Shown here: piece by piece, positions 35,876 through 44,229 of the stretch
Position numbering within the stretch: position 1 is the stretch's first letter
Layout: every line of letters begins with the position of its first letter
Source of the DNA: Parachryseolinea silvisoli
GTDB lineage: Bacteria > Bacteroidota > Bacteroidia > Cytophagales > Cyclobacteriaceae
Direction of reading: 5' to 3'
Assembly: GCF_021190955.1 (NCBI RefSeq)
Contig: NZ_JAIOAO010000002.1
Span: forward strand, 1,364,001 to 1,428,000
DNA: 64,000 nucleotides
The notes under the pieces: generated by a model
The model's input: only the letters and a program-made list of their open reading frames with translations
What the model was told of the DNA's origin: nothing
The model's database searches: none
Made by a program: the position numbers and the translations under genes

Positions 35876-36463
35876 TTAATCATTTTGTGCGATCGGCATC
35901 CGGCGTTTTCTGCCGGGAGTAGTTTCTGACCCCAGCGCGCCCACCGGGTCGGACTGCATAACTATAGACAGGCTGTCGGCACGACGCAGGTTCTTTCTTA
36001 CCCGTCCCAGGTATTTTACGGCGTAGTCGCGTATTTTCACATCATTGCCTTCCACGATCTCGCGCTCAAATAGCGCGGCCGCTTCCTGATGTATTTTTAC
36101 CTGGTGGTGAATGTAGGCTGTATCAAAGTCGTATCCACCCAGTAGGTTCAGCCTGTCTTTCGCCGCTTCAAAGCTTTCTGCGTAGCCATCCGGCGGAACG
36201 ACATCGACTTCATCCGCTACAGCCTCCAGGTCCGTTAGGGCATTTTCATACTCAGTTATCATGCTTTCGCCGAAGTTCTGTATCTCCGCATACTCAGCAC
36301 GCAGCATCGCTACCGAGCCTAGAAGGGCCGTGGCTCGGCTGGTATAAGTACTTTCACGTACGAAATGGCGATCCATCGTGGTTACGTTGCTGTCGTCGTC
36401 TACACACGCGCTGGCCAGTAACAGGCTTGTGAGCGCAATAGCGGGCAGATAGGGAGTTTTCAT
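35876..36463 (-). CDS. DUF4142 lipoprotein (second copy)
   Basis: A 195-residue lipoprotein (lipobox LASAC, C20) of the DUF4142 family, more diverged than its neighbour: the helices read SVAMLRAEYAEIQNFGESMI, AKDRLNLLGGYDFDTAYIHHQVKIHQEAAALFEREI and a basic C-terminal tail GRKRRM. The HQ..HxxAAxLFE pattern fits the family. It has its own GGTATA box 26 bases upstream and shares a 46-base control region with the divergent UVR-motif gene. Confidence 0.85.
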   Translation of the reverse strand: MKTPYLPAIALTSLLLASACVDDDSNVTTMDRHFVRESTYTSRATALLGSVAMLRAEYAEIQNFGESMITEYENALTDLEAVADEVDVVPPDGYAESFEAAKDRLNLLGGYDFDTAYIHHQVKIHQEAAALFEREIVEGNDVKIRDYAVKYLGRVRKNLRRADSLSIVMQSDPVGALGSETTPGRKRRMPIAQND

Positions 36464-36489
36464 GGTATTGTTGTCTGATAATCAGTGTT

Positions 36490-36502
36490 AAAAAAGTATA
36501 CC
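36490..36502 (-). promoter_or_regulatory. GGTATACTTTTTT element upstream of the second DUF4142 gene
   Basis: Minus-strand copy of the shared box, 26 bases before the start at 36463. Confidence 0.5.
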
Positions 36503-36519
36503 GGGTAATTTTATCATGG

Positions 36520-36532
36520 TGGAACATGGAAC
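36520..36532. promoter_or_regulatory. TGGAAC direct repeat in divergent control region
   Basis: TGGAAC-A-TGGAAC, two copies seven bases apart, midway between two divergent GGTATA boxes. A candidate operator or upstream promoter element for both genes. Confidence 0.35.
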
Positions 36533-36549
36533 CGATCAGGCGTTCATCG

Positions 36550-36560
36550 GGTATAGTTTT
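36550..36560 (+). promoter_or_regulatory. GGTATAGTTTT element upstream of the UVR-motif gene
   Basis: Plus-strand copy of the shared box, 32 bases before the start at 36593. Confidence 0.5.
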
Positions 36561-36592
36561 AGAGTTTTAATACCTATCCTAAAGTTTATGTT

Positions 36593-36973
36593 ATGAATGA
36601 TGATGCGCAACAATTCAGTGAGGGAGCTTCTCAACATGAATTTATTAAACAAATCGCTGTGCTCCTCACGAACTTGAAAGCCCCCGTATACATCCAGTCT
36701 GTGGTACACTCAATCGACGGCCCTTCGGCCATACGGGATGTCCTGCCGGAGTTGCGCTACATCAATCAGTTGTTGTATCACCAGGATATCATCCTGGAGG
36801 CCTATGGCGCCTCTGAACGGATCATTGGATACACCATCACCGACGAACAGTTTTACGAGACTGCTATCAAAAAAGCACTGGAGCTGGAGGATTATGAAAA
36901 TGCGGCAGTGTTAAAGAAGGCGCGTGAATATTATCTCCAGTGTGTTCAACAAATTGAAAGTGTAAAGAATTAA
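36593..36973 (+). CDS. Hypothetical protein with a UVR-like motif
   Basis: A 126-residue cytoplasmic protein, all-helical. The C-terminal AIKKALELEDYENAAVLKKAREYY resembles the UvrB/UvrC (UVR) helical hairpin, a protein-contact motif. The N-terminal part (YIQSVVHSIDGPSAIRDVLPELRYINQLLY) has no recognised family. Likely a stress-response protein given its promoter box and neighbours. Confidence 0.75.
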   Translation: MNDDAQQFSEGASQHEFIKQIAVLLTNLKAPVYIQSVVHSIDGPSAIRDVLPELRYINQLLYHQDIILEAYGASERIIGYTITDEQFYETAIKKALELEDYENAAVLKKAREYYLQCVQQIESVKN

Positions 36974-36998
36974 GCGTAACTGGAATTAAGTGTAAAGA

Positions 36999-37859
36999 TC
37001 AGCCATTGATAATTTCACCTCCATTCGGGTGTAGAACTTGCCCCGTCATATAAGAAGCGTCTTCACTGGCCAGGAATAAATAGCATGGAGCGACTTCGGC
37101 GGGCTCGCCGGCGCGGCCCATGGGCACATCGCTGCCAAACTGCGAAACTTTTTCAGGATCAAAGGTCGATGCAATGAGCGGCGTCCAGATCGGACCGGGC
37201 GCGACACCGTTTACGCGGATCTTACGCGTCACCAGGTTGGAGGCCAGGCTGCGCGTAAAGCTGACAATGGCTCCTTTTGTAGAGGCGTAGTCTATTAACT
37301 TATCGCTTCCGCGATAGGCGGTCACGGAAGTAGTATTGATGATGCTTCCGCCTTCGGGCAGGAAGGGCAGTGCCGCCTGTGTTACCCAAAAGTACGGGAA
37401 GACGTTTGTGGTGAAAGTCTTCACCAATTGCTCTGCAGAGATATCTTCCAATCTTTCGCGCTCCCAGTGCAAGGCCGCGTTGTTGACCAGGATGTCCAAC
37501 TTACCAAAACGATTCATGGTTTCTTGCACCACATGCTGGCAATGCGTCTCGTTGCCGAGGTCGCCGGGTATTGTAATGCACTCCCCGTACGCCTCCACCA
37601 GTCGCTTGGTTTCTTCGGCGTCGCCATGTTCATTGAGGTAAGCAATCGCCACATCGGCGCCCTCCTTCGCAAACAGTACTGCCACCGCACGGCCGATGCC
37701 ACTGTCGCCACCGGTAATCAATGCGACCTTTCCTGCCAATCTGCCGGAGCCGGGTTGGTTACTCTCCGTTTTCGGGGCAGGCGACATGCGCGATTGATCG
37801 CCCGGACGCGGCTGGCTTTGAGGTTCCCGTACGGGTTTTTCTTCTCCTTGTTTTTGCAT
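36999..37859 (-). CDS. SDR family oxidoreductase (YghA/glucose dehydrogenase-like)
   Basis: A 286-residue NAD(P)-dependent short-chain dehydrogenase with a 40-residue polar N-terminal extension rich in Gln and Pro. TGGDSGIG near residues 49-56 binds the cofactor; NNAA, the catalytic Ser in INTTSVTAY, and the YASTK motif (Tyr-x-x-x-Lys) are present. The YghA/YdaD-type subgroup is commonly induced by general stress. A GGTATATTTTTTT box lies 29 bases upstream. Confidence 0.92.
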   Translation of the reverse strand: MQKQGEEKPVREPQSQPRPGDQSRMSPAPKTESNQPGSGRLAGKVALITGGDSGIGRAVAVLFAKEGADVAIAYLNEHGDAEETKRLVEAYGECITIPGDLGNETHCQHVVQETMNRFGKLDILVNNAALHWERERLEDISAEQLVKTFTTNVFPYFWVTQAALPFLPEGGSIINTTSVTAYRGSDKLIDYASTKGAIVSFTRSLASNLVTRKIRVNGVAPGPIWTPLIASTFDPEKVSQFGSDVPMGRAGEPAEVAPCYLFLASEDASYMTGQVLHPNGGEIING

Positions 37860-37888
37860 AATAAATGAGGGCTTTTATGCGTTAGATG

Positions 37889-37901
37889 AAAAAAATATAC
37901 C
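37889..37901 (-). promoter_or_regulatory. GGTATATTTTTTT element upstream of the SDR gene
   Basis: Minus-strand copy of the shared box, 29 bases before the start at 37859. Confidence 0.5.
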
Positions 37902-38121
37902 ACTCTCGGGATGGTATGCGCACGTTGAATGGGTACCCGCTTGCACCCTCGCCGGCAAATTATAGTTGCTATTTCTCTACAAGGACGCCGGAAGTTGGGA
38001 GTGCGGTGCCGGACGACAGGTACCCGGCCGGAGTTATCGACGGCTTGACCAGCCTGAAAAGCGATGTATACTGTGGTGGAACAATATTTTGACGAAAACA
38101 CTCAATATAAACTATACTACT

Positions 38122-38226
38122 ATGAAAACTTCCATAAAAGCCCCGATCCTGCCAACCTGGAAACACATTGGCTTTGTGACCCTTATTTCGGCTTTGGCTG
38201 CTTCTGTATTGGTGGCCCTGCAATAA
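38122..38226 (+). CDS. Small single-helix membrane peptide (34 aa)
   Basis: MKTSIKAPILPTWKHIGFVT followed by a hydrophobic run (LISALAASVLVALQ). One predicted membrane helix, with a basic N-terminus. It ends just before a perfect terminator hairpin, which supports a short transcript. Homology not known. Confidence 0.4.
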   Translation: MKTSIKAPILPTWKHIGFVTLISALAASVLVALQ

Positions 38227-38270
38227 GGGTTATTTACTGGAAACAGCACAAGCAATACAGCTATATACTG

Positions 38271-38307
38271 CGACACGCGGGCATTATGCCCGCGTGTCGT
38301 TTGTATT
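38271..38307 (+). terminator. Terminator hairpin, 12-bp perfect stem
   Basis: CGACACGCGGGC / GCCCGCGTGTCG with loop ATTAT (38271-38299), followed by TTTGTATT. It ends the short plus-strand transcript and lies just past the stop of the converging glycosyltransferase gene. Confidence 0.8.
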
Positions 38308-38320
38308 ATAGGGTTAATGA

Positions 38321-39703
38321 TTAGACAACTGCAATATCCGAATGGCGCACCTGTGCGTAAATTTCGTTCACCCGGCGTGCCGTTTTGTCCCAGGTAATAG
38401 TTTGAACTTCCTCCTGGCTGTTTTTCTTGAGGGTGGAAGAAAGACTTTCGTATTGTAAGATCGTGGCCATGGCATTCGCCAGGGCGTCGACGTCCCAGAA
38501 GTCTACCTTAATAGCACTTTCCAGTACTTCGGCCACACCCGACTGCTTCGAGATGATTACCGGTACACCGGCCTGGATAGCTTCCAACGGTGTAATGCCA
38601 AAAGGCTCGGAGACAGATGGCATCACGTAAATGTCCGTGAAGGCCAGGACTTTGTTGATTTCCTGTTTCTTGAGAAATCCGGTATAATGGAAGTGCGACG
38701 ACATGCGCAGGCTGGCGACCCGCTCGATTACAGCGGGCAACATATCGCCGGAGCCGGCCATGACAAAATGCGCATCGGGGAAATGCTGGTGCACTTTGCG
38801 CGCCGCTTCGACAAAATAGAGAGGCCCTTTCTGGTGCGTTATTCTTCCGAGAAACGTGATGACTTGACCTTGCATTGGGTGCCACACGCCGTTGCGATCA
38901 TGTTTTTCAGCGATAATGCCGTTGTGTACCACCGAGATCTTGCTGGCCGGAATGCCATACTTCGCGATGATTATATCTTTTGTCCACTGGCTTACCGCGA
39001 TCACATGGTCGGCCTTTTCCATACCTTCTTTTTCCAGGGCATGTACACCCGGATGCCCGGTGCCGCCCGCGCGATCAAACTCGGTTGCATGAATGTGAAC
39101 GACCAGCGGTTTGTGGCTCGCCGCCTGTGCCGCCAGTCCGGCGGGTATGGTCATCCAGTCGTGTACATGGATCACGTCAAAGTCGCGGCGCTGGCCGATG
39201 ATGCCGGCTACCTCGCCATAGCGTGACACCTCCTGTAACAGTTGGTCACCATAACCACCTTTAAACGCGTACCGCGTGCGCTCCTCTGCGCCCGGCACGG
39301 TCACCTCGGTCTGCTCAAGCTCCAGCGTGATGCCGGGTTCATATACCGGATAACTCCAGTGTTCGATTCCACGCGCCTGCTCTGCAGCCTGTGTCATGCC
39401 ATAGGGTGACAGCGTGGAGGGTACCTCAAACGTTGTGATACCTTCTTCGTGACGAACGTTAATAATCTCCCGGATACGGGAGGACTGTACGATTAACTTC
39501 TGATCGCGGCGCAACGGCACGTCGACCTCGCTGGCGCTTACTAATTCAACCGCCTTGTCAGGCTCGTCGCCAAATGTTTTTGGCACAACGAACAGGATAT
39601 CGGTCTTTTCCTTTTTCAACGAAGTCGTAAGGCCGTAGCATGCCGTACCCAATCCGCCAGAGATGTGTGGAGGAAATTCCCACCCGAACATCAGCACCTT
39701 CAT
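38321..39703 (-). CDS. Glycosyltransferase family 4/5 (glycogen-synthase-like)
   Basis: A 460-residue GT-B-fold glycosyltransferase. The N-terminus MKVLMFGWEFPPHISGGLGTA is the nucleotide-sugar/primer side typical of GT5 and some GT4 enzymes; the middle has VIHVHDWMT and HIHATEFDRAGGTGHPG; the C-terminal half has ITFLGRITHQKGP and MPSVSEPFGITPLEA, the E-x7-E donor motif. Likely makes glycogen-like glucan or a trehalose-type product; the acceptor cannot be fixed. The start at 39703 is used; an upstream reading to 39787 has no family support. Confidence 0.85.
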   Translation of the reverse strand: MKVLMFGWEFPPHISGGLGTACYGLTTSLKKEKTDILFVVPKTFGDEPDKAVELVSASEVDVPLRRDQKLIVQSSRIREIINVRHEEGITTFEVPSTLSPYGMTQAAEQARGIEHWSYPVYEPGITLELEQTEVTVPGAEERTRYAFKGGYGDQLLQEVSRYGEVAGIIGQRRDFDVIHVHDWMTIPAGLAAQAASHKPLVVHIHATEFDRAGGTGHPGVHALEKEGMEKADHVIAVSQWTKDIIIAKYGIPASKISVVHNGIIAEKHDRNGVWHPMQGQVITFLGRITHQKGPLYFVEAARKVHQHFPDAHFVMAGSGDMLPAVIERVASLRMSSHFHYTGFLKKQEINKVLAFTDIYVMPSVSEPFGITPLEAIQAGVPVIISKQSGVAEVLESAIKVDFWDVDALANAMATILQYESLSSTLKKNSQEEVQTITWDKTARRVNEIYAQVRHSDIAVV

Positions 39704-39820
39704 ATTTTTTGCCTCTGTAGTGTTTTTATTGATTATTGGACGAAATCCGCTCGATAGCGCACGAGTACAATTCAAAACTAAGGCCACATCGGGCTATACT
39801 GTACCTGCCTGTGGTTGAAG

Positions 39821-42800
39821 TTACTCATTTTTATGCGGAAAGTAGCATGTGAATACAGCCCCTTCTCCTTCTATTCCACGGGCGGTGATAAATCCGTCGT
39901 GATTCTCCATGATCTTCCGGCAAATAGCCAGTCCTATACCCGTGCCGTCGTATGCGGGCGATTGGTGTAATCGTTGGAAAATTTTAAACAGATGGTCGGC
40001 ATAATGTTGATCGAATCCAATGCCTTCGTCGGCAACGTTTACGGCGAAGTATGCCTGATCGGGCTTCGCCGCAGGATGTGCTACGGTGCCCGGCTCGACA
40101 AAGTCGGTGGTGATACGAATGCGGGGTGCGGCATCGGTACGACGAAATTTCAGTGCGTTGCCGATGAGGCATTGGAACAACTGACCGAGTTGTAAGACAT
40201 TGCCATACAACATCGGCAACGTGTCGTACCCGATCTGTGCCTGTGTGGCCCGAATGCTCTCCTCCATGTCCAGCAGGGTGGCCTCTAATATTTCGGACAT
40301 GTTGCACAAACGTTTTTGATGGAACTGGCTTGTGCTGGTTTTTGAGAAGTCTAACACGCCGTCAATCAGGGCATCCATGCGTGTAGCGGCACCGATAATT
40401 TTCTGCCCCCAGGCTTTGCCCTTGTCGGATAAGTGTTGTTCCTGCTCTACCAGCAGGTCGGCAAACGTACGAATTTTGCGCAACGGCTCGCGCAGGTCAT
40501 GGCTGGCGACAAACGCGAAATGGCTCAGCTCCTTGTGCAACATTTCCAGGTTGTCATTCTTTTGCTGCAGCACGGCATTGAGATTTAAAAGCTCCTGCTC
40601 ATTTTCGGTAAGCCGAAGCTCGGCTTGCTTGCGGGCGGTGATGTCGTGGTAGATCACGACCACGCCGTCGTCGAGCTTGGAAATCATGACGTGTAGCCAG
40701 GTGTTCGTACCGGGGAATGGAGCCAACTCGACCTCTAGCGGCCGGCCCGTACGGGAGACACTGATATACCGGTTGAATAAACCGTTCTTTAATGCTACCG
40801 GGTATTCTTGCAGCAACCGCTTGCCGAGTAAATCCTGACGTTGTAAGAACAGGGCTGTGCGGTGGTTGTAGTATTTCCAGGTGAAGTCGACGATCTCATA
40901 CCGGTGGTCATATACGCACTCCAACACCTCGATGCAGGCGGTGGAAGTGTCGAATACCGTTTGCAGCAGGTCATTGGTTTCTTTGAGCTTCTTCTCGCTG
41001 GTAAATTGCTCGTGTACGTCGGTGAGCGTGCCGATCCACATATCCACGGCACCGTCTTCGCTGGTCACCGGCAAAGTCATGTCCAGGTGCCAGCGGTATT
41101 CACCTGCGGCGTTTCGCACCAGCATCTCGCCCGAATAAGCTTTGCCTGCGGCGATGTGATCCGACCACTTGTGACGTATCTCGACGCGCTGCGAAGGATG
41201 AAAGACATCGGCATTACGATGATCGAAGTCGACGCACTGCTCCGGTGACAGTCCCGTATAGCTATACCATTGATCGTTAAATACCGTAGTGCCTGTTTTC
41301 AGATCGTAGACCCACACCAGGTGTGGAATAGCGTCGAGGCTTTTTTTGTAGAGATCTTTTTGATGTCGTAGCGCGGCTTCGGTAAGCTTCCGTTCGGTAA
41401 TCGGCAGAGAAGAAGCGATCACGCCATCGCCAAATTTGACAAGCGAAATATCCAGCCAGGACTCGGTGCCGCCGTAGCCATAGCGTGTTTCAAAGCGCTG
41501 GGGCTTGCCCGTATCCAATACCTGCTCCATGCGGTGCCAAAGCTCGTGCTCGCGAATGTCCGGGAATACCGCCGACAAGTATTGACCACGGGCCTGCTCC
41601 GTCAGACCGGTCGACCGGAGAAATGCCGGATTGATGATGTTGAGGATAAAATCTTTGACGGTGCCATCGCTGTCGCGAAGTGCTTTTTGGAAACTCAGGT
41701 TCACCTGTACGCCTTCAAAAATACCGCTCAGCAACTCGTAGCTTTCTTGCAGGGCGCGGCTTCGCTCTAAGATGCGTTGTTCGAGCTGGTGGTTAACAGT
41801 CTTGAGCTGTCGCTCCGATCGCGTGCGGGCCTGGGCCAATTCCAGGCGCGTCTTGACGCGGGCTAACAGCTCGCGCGGTGAAAAGGGTTTGATGAGGTAG
41901 TCGTCGGCACCTTGTTGCAATCCTTCCAGCCGCGCCTTCTCGGAGGCATGGGCCGAAAGGAGGATGACCGGTATACGGCTGCCTTCGAGGCTTTCATGCA
42001 CGGCCTGCATTAGCTGAAACCCGTCCAGGCCGGGCATCATCACATCGGCCAGCACCAGGTCGGGCATAATACCCTCGCGCAGCAGCGCCAGCGCTTGCGT
42101 ACCATTTTCGGCCGTCAGTATGTTATAGTATGGTTTCAGAAGATCGGTTAGATAGGTACGCATGTCGCGATGGTCTTCCACCAAAAGCACCACATGCTTC
42201 GACGCCTCGGCTACATCGCCCGAGGGTGTTTCGACGGGCGACGGCCCCTGCAACATACTGTCGGGCTGCCATCGTGCGGTGGCATCGGCAAAGGAGTCAG
42301 GGGCATGTTCGTCCCGCTCCTGCACCCGGTAGGGCGGGAGGTGATCCTTGCCTGCCGGAATGGTTACATAGAAGCTTGTGCCCTGGCCGGGTGTACTTTC
42401 AACCCGTATGCTGCCGCCATGTAGCACGACCATCTCTTTCACCAGCGCCAGGCCGAGGCCAGAGCTTTCTTCTACCCGCGTGGGTACACCCTCGATGCGA
42501 CCGAAGCGCTCAAAAATCTGCGGAATAGCCTCGGCAGCGATGCCCGGACCGGTGTCGTGCACGCCGAGTAAAGCTGTGTTATCGGTATACCGCAGGGTGA
42601 TGGATACCGCGCCTTTTTGCGTAAACTTAAAAGCATTGGAGAGAAGATTGAGTATAATCTTCTCCCACATGTCACGGTCGATATAAAAAGCGGTATCGAC
42701 CGCTGGTATATCGATCGAAAAGGTCAGCCCGGCTTTTTCCATGGCTGGCCGAAAGGTGGTGGCGATGTCGATTGTGAACTGCGAGAGACGGGTAGGGCGA

Positions 42801-43474
42801 TAGGCGGCGACGGCGCGGCCGGCTTCGATGCGGGACAGATCCAGCAGCGTGTTTACCAGCTTCTGTAGCCGCAGTGCATTGCGATGCACCATTTGGAGCT
42901 TCTGGGTGTCTGCGGTGGAAAAGCGTCCGGTCTGCTCCAGCATTTCTTCCAGGGGATTTAACAGTAACGTCAAGGGCGTACGAAACTCATGACTCACATT
43001 GCTAAAGAACGCGGTGCGGGCCATTTCCACTGCGGCCATGGTTTCAAGCTCATGCTTTTGCTGTAGTGACTGCTGTCGGGAGGTAACATCCTGGTCTTCG
43101 CGAAGCGCGCGCGTCATTTTGATCCGTTGTGTCTGTAGCGTGGCGAAGCCATGCAATACCCGGGTATATCCGGATGAATGAATGATGCGACAATGATAGT
43201 CGCTGCTTTTACCTGTGCGCAAACGGGCAATGACGTCCTGCAGTGCCATTACATCTTCGGGATGTACCAGGTAATGCGTGCCGTTTAGCGCCACCAATAG
43301 GTCAAAGCTTAGGGGTAACCGGTTTAGATCTTCTTTCAGCGGCTGGCCATCCTCGGGGTCGAGGTGCCAGGGCCCTTGTAAAGAAAAGGTTTCAGCAGGT
43401 GTAATGATCGATACGGTATACTGATCATGCAGTGTACGGGGTTCAAAGGTCGTTGGCTCCATGGAGTGAGTCAC
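39821..43474 (-). CDS. Hybrid histidine kinase with two kinase cores around a receiver and PAS domains
   Basis: A 1217-residue soluble kinase (no membrane helix). Order: PAS-like N-terminus (1-120); kinase core 1 with H162 in SNVSHEFRTPLT, N-box NLLSNAFKF near 276-284, VHDTGPGI and SSGLGLALVKE; receiver at 427-540 with D434, acceptor D477 (LADVMMPGLDG) and K529; a coiled linker; three PAS-type regions (about 580-690, 705-825, 830-950); kinase core 2 with H992 in VASHDLREPLRKI and the ATPase with [11 protein letters not shown] near 1178. The two H-boxes are of different types, so the halves have different origins. Targets unknown; receiver-only proteins lie nearby. Confidence 0.88.
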   Translation of the reverse strand: MTHSMEPTTFEPRTLHDQYTVSIITPAETFSLQGPWHLDPEDGQPLKEDLNRLPLSFDLLVALNGTHYLVHPEDVMALQDVIARLRTGKSSDYHCRIIHSSGYTRVLHGFATLQTQRIKMTRALREDQDVTSRQQSLQQKHELETMAAVEMARTAFFSNVSHEFRTPLTLLLNPLEEMLEQTGRFSTADTQKLQMVHRNALRLQKLVNTLLDLSRIEAGRAVAAYRPTRLSQFTIDIATTFRPAMEKAGLTFSIDIPAVDTAFYIDRDMWEKIILNLLSNAFKFTQKGAVSITLRYTDNTALLGVHDTGPGIAAEAIPQIFERFGRIEGVPTRVEESSGLGLALVKEMVVLHGGSIRVESTPGQGTSFYVTIPAGKDHLPPYRVQERDEHAPDSFADATARWQPDSMLQGPSPVETPSGDVAEASKHVVLLVEDHRDMRTYLTDLLKPYYNILTAENGTQALALLREGIMPDLVLADVMMPGLDGFQLMQAVHESLEGSRIPVILLSAHASEKARLEGLQQGADDYLIKPFSPRELLARVKTRLELAQARTRSERQLKTVNHQLEQRILERSRALQESYELLSGIFEGVQVNLSFQKALRDSDGTVKDFILNIINPAFLRSTGLTEQARGQYLSAVFPDIREHELWHRMEQVLDTGKPQRFETRYGYGGTESWLDISLVKFGDGVIASSLPITERKLTEAALRHQKDLYKKSLDAIPHLVWVYDLKTGTTVFNDQWYSYTGLSPEQCVDFDHRNADVFHPSQRVEIRHKWSDHIAAGKAYSGEMLVRNAAGEYRWHLDMTLPVTSEDGAVDMWIGTLTDVHEQFTSEKKLKETNDLLQTVFDTSTACIEVLECVYDHRYEIVDFTWKYYNHRTALFLQRQDLLGKRLLQEYPVALKNGLFNRYISVSRTGRPLEVELAPFPGTNTWLHVMISKLDDGVVVIYHDITARKQAELRLTENEQELLNLNAVLQQKNDNLEMLHKELSHFAFVASHDLREPLRKIRTFADLLVEQEQHLSDKGKAWGQKIIGAATRMDALIDGVLDFSKTSTSQFHQKRLCNMSEILEATLLDMEESIRATQAQIGYDTLPMLYGNVLQLGQLFQCLIGNALKFRRTDAAPRIRITTDFVEPGTVAHPAAKPDQAYFAVNVADEGIGFDQHYADHLFKIFQRLHQSPAYDGTGIGLAICRKIMENHDGFITARGIEGEGAVFTCYFPHKNE

Positions 43475-43649
43475 TTCATTTCAATTTATCCTGAACAGCT
43501 TAAAGCAAAATACACGCGGGAGGGTGGTTTTTTTGGTTAGTGGCCAACGGTTATGTGAATATAGACTTGTAACAATATTGATCAAAATTATACCCGAATT
43601 AATTTATAGCCTTTTACGGTGTTTCAACATCGGGTGGGTTTATAGGATG

Positions 43650-43949
43650 CAATTTTTACCTGATAAATTCATGCCAGGGCAAGGAGCTGATCGCGGCGGT
43701 CCACGGCTGCTGCTTTACCATAAGCCGAGCTTGTGTTGGGGTGAGGTTGGTTACCTGCGAAAGCTCGCCACCGATTGCGTCGTTACCTTCGAGCACGGCG
43801 CCATCATGCAGTCGCATATCGTGTTAAAAGCACGGCACCCCGGCATGGCTGAAGAGCAATTTCTGAAAGCAGCCCGGGAAACAAAAGAAAATTGCCCGGT
43901 GTCGCACGTGCTCCGCGCGTCCATATTGCTGAAGGCAACGCTGCAGTAA
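43650..43949 (+). pseudogene. OsmC family gene remnant
   Basis: Two frames together recover the C-terminal two thirds of an OsmC-type peroxiredoxin: one frame from 43678 reads GKELIAAVHGCCFTISRA (cf. the N-terminal cysteine region of OsmC), and the other from about 43760 reads KLATDCVVTFEHGAI...PGMAEEQFLKAARETKENCPVSHVL, with the second active-site cysteine. At least one shift in 43700-43760 separates them, and the first 60 or so residues are missing. The gene is not functional as written. Confidence 0.7.
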
Positions 43950-44229
43950 TAATCGTTGGGAAGACGTGTTAACAGTATGGAAATGTTGGTAACGATGGCG
44001 GTAATATTTTATAAAAAAATCATAACCGAGGAATTATTACCACGTATACGGCTGTTGTAATAGTCTCTCACACAGTATACTGCCAGCAAGCAATATACTT
44101 CAATATATACAGTATAAGTTTCTGCGGAGCCTCCTATACCTGGAGGGCCAGGGTGTTGATCGATGAAGGGTTGGTAATGAGGCCTCCGCGGTGCTTGTAC
44201 GGTGCTTGGCTGACAAATAACACATTAAA
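43950..44229. other. Non-coding leader with a stem-loop
   Basis: No gene. A hairpin of 10 base pairs with one bulged C (GCGGAGCCTC at 44124-44133 with GAGGCCTCCGC at 44179-44189) precedes the PAS-PAS gene. Upstream ACAGTATAAGTTTC at 44109-44122 resembles a promoter box. Confidence 0.4.

Noticed and set aside
43524-43949. 141-codon open frame read as an intact protein
   Set aside because: Only its last third matches OsmC; the matching earlier part is in another frame, so it is treated as a pseudogene.
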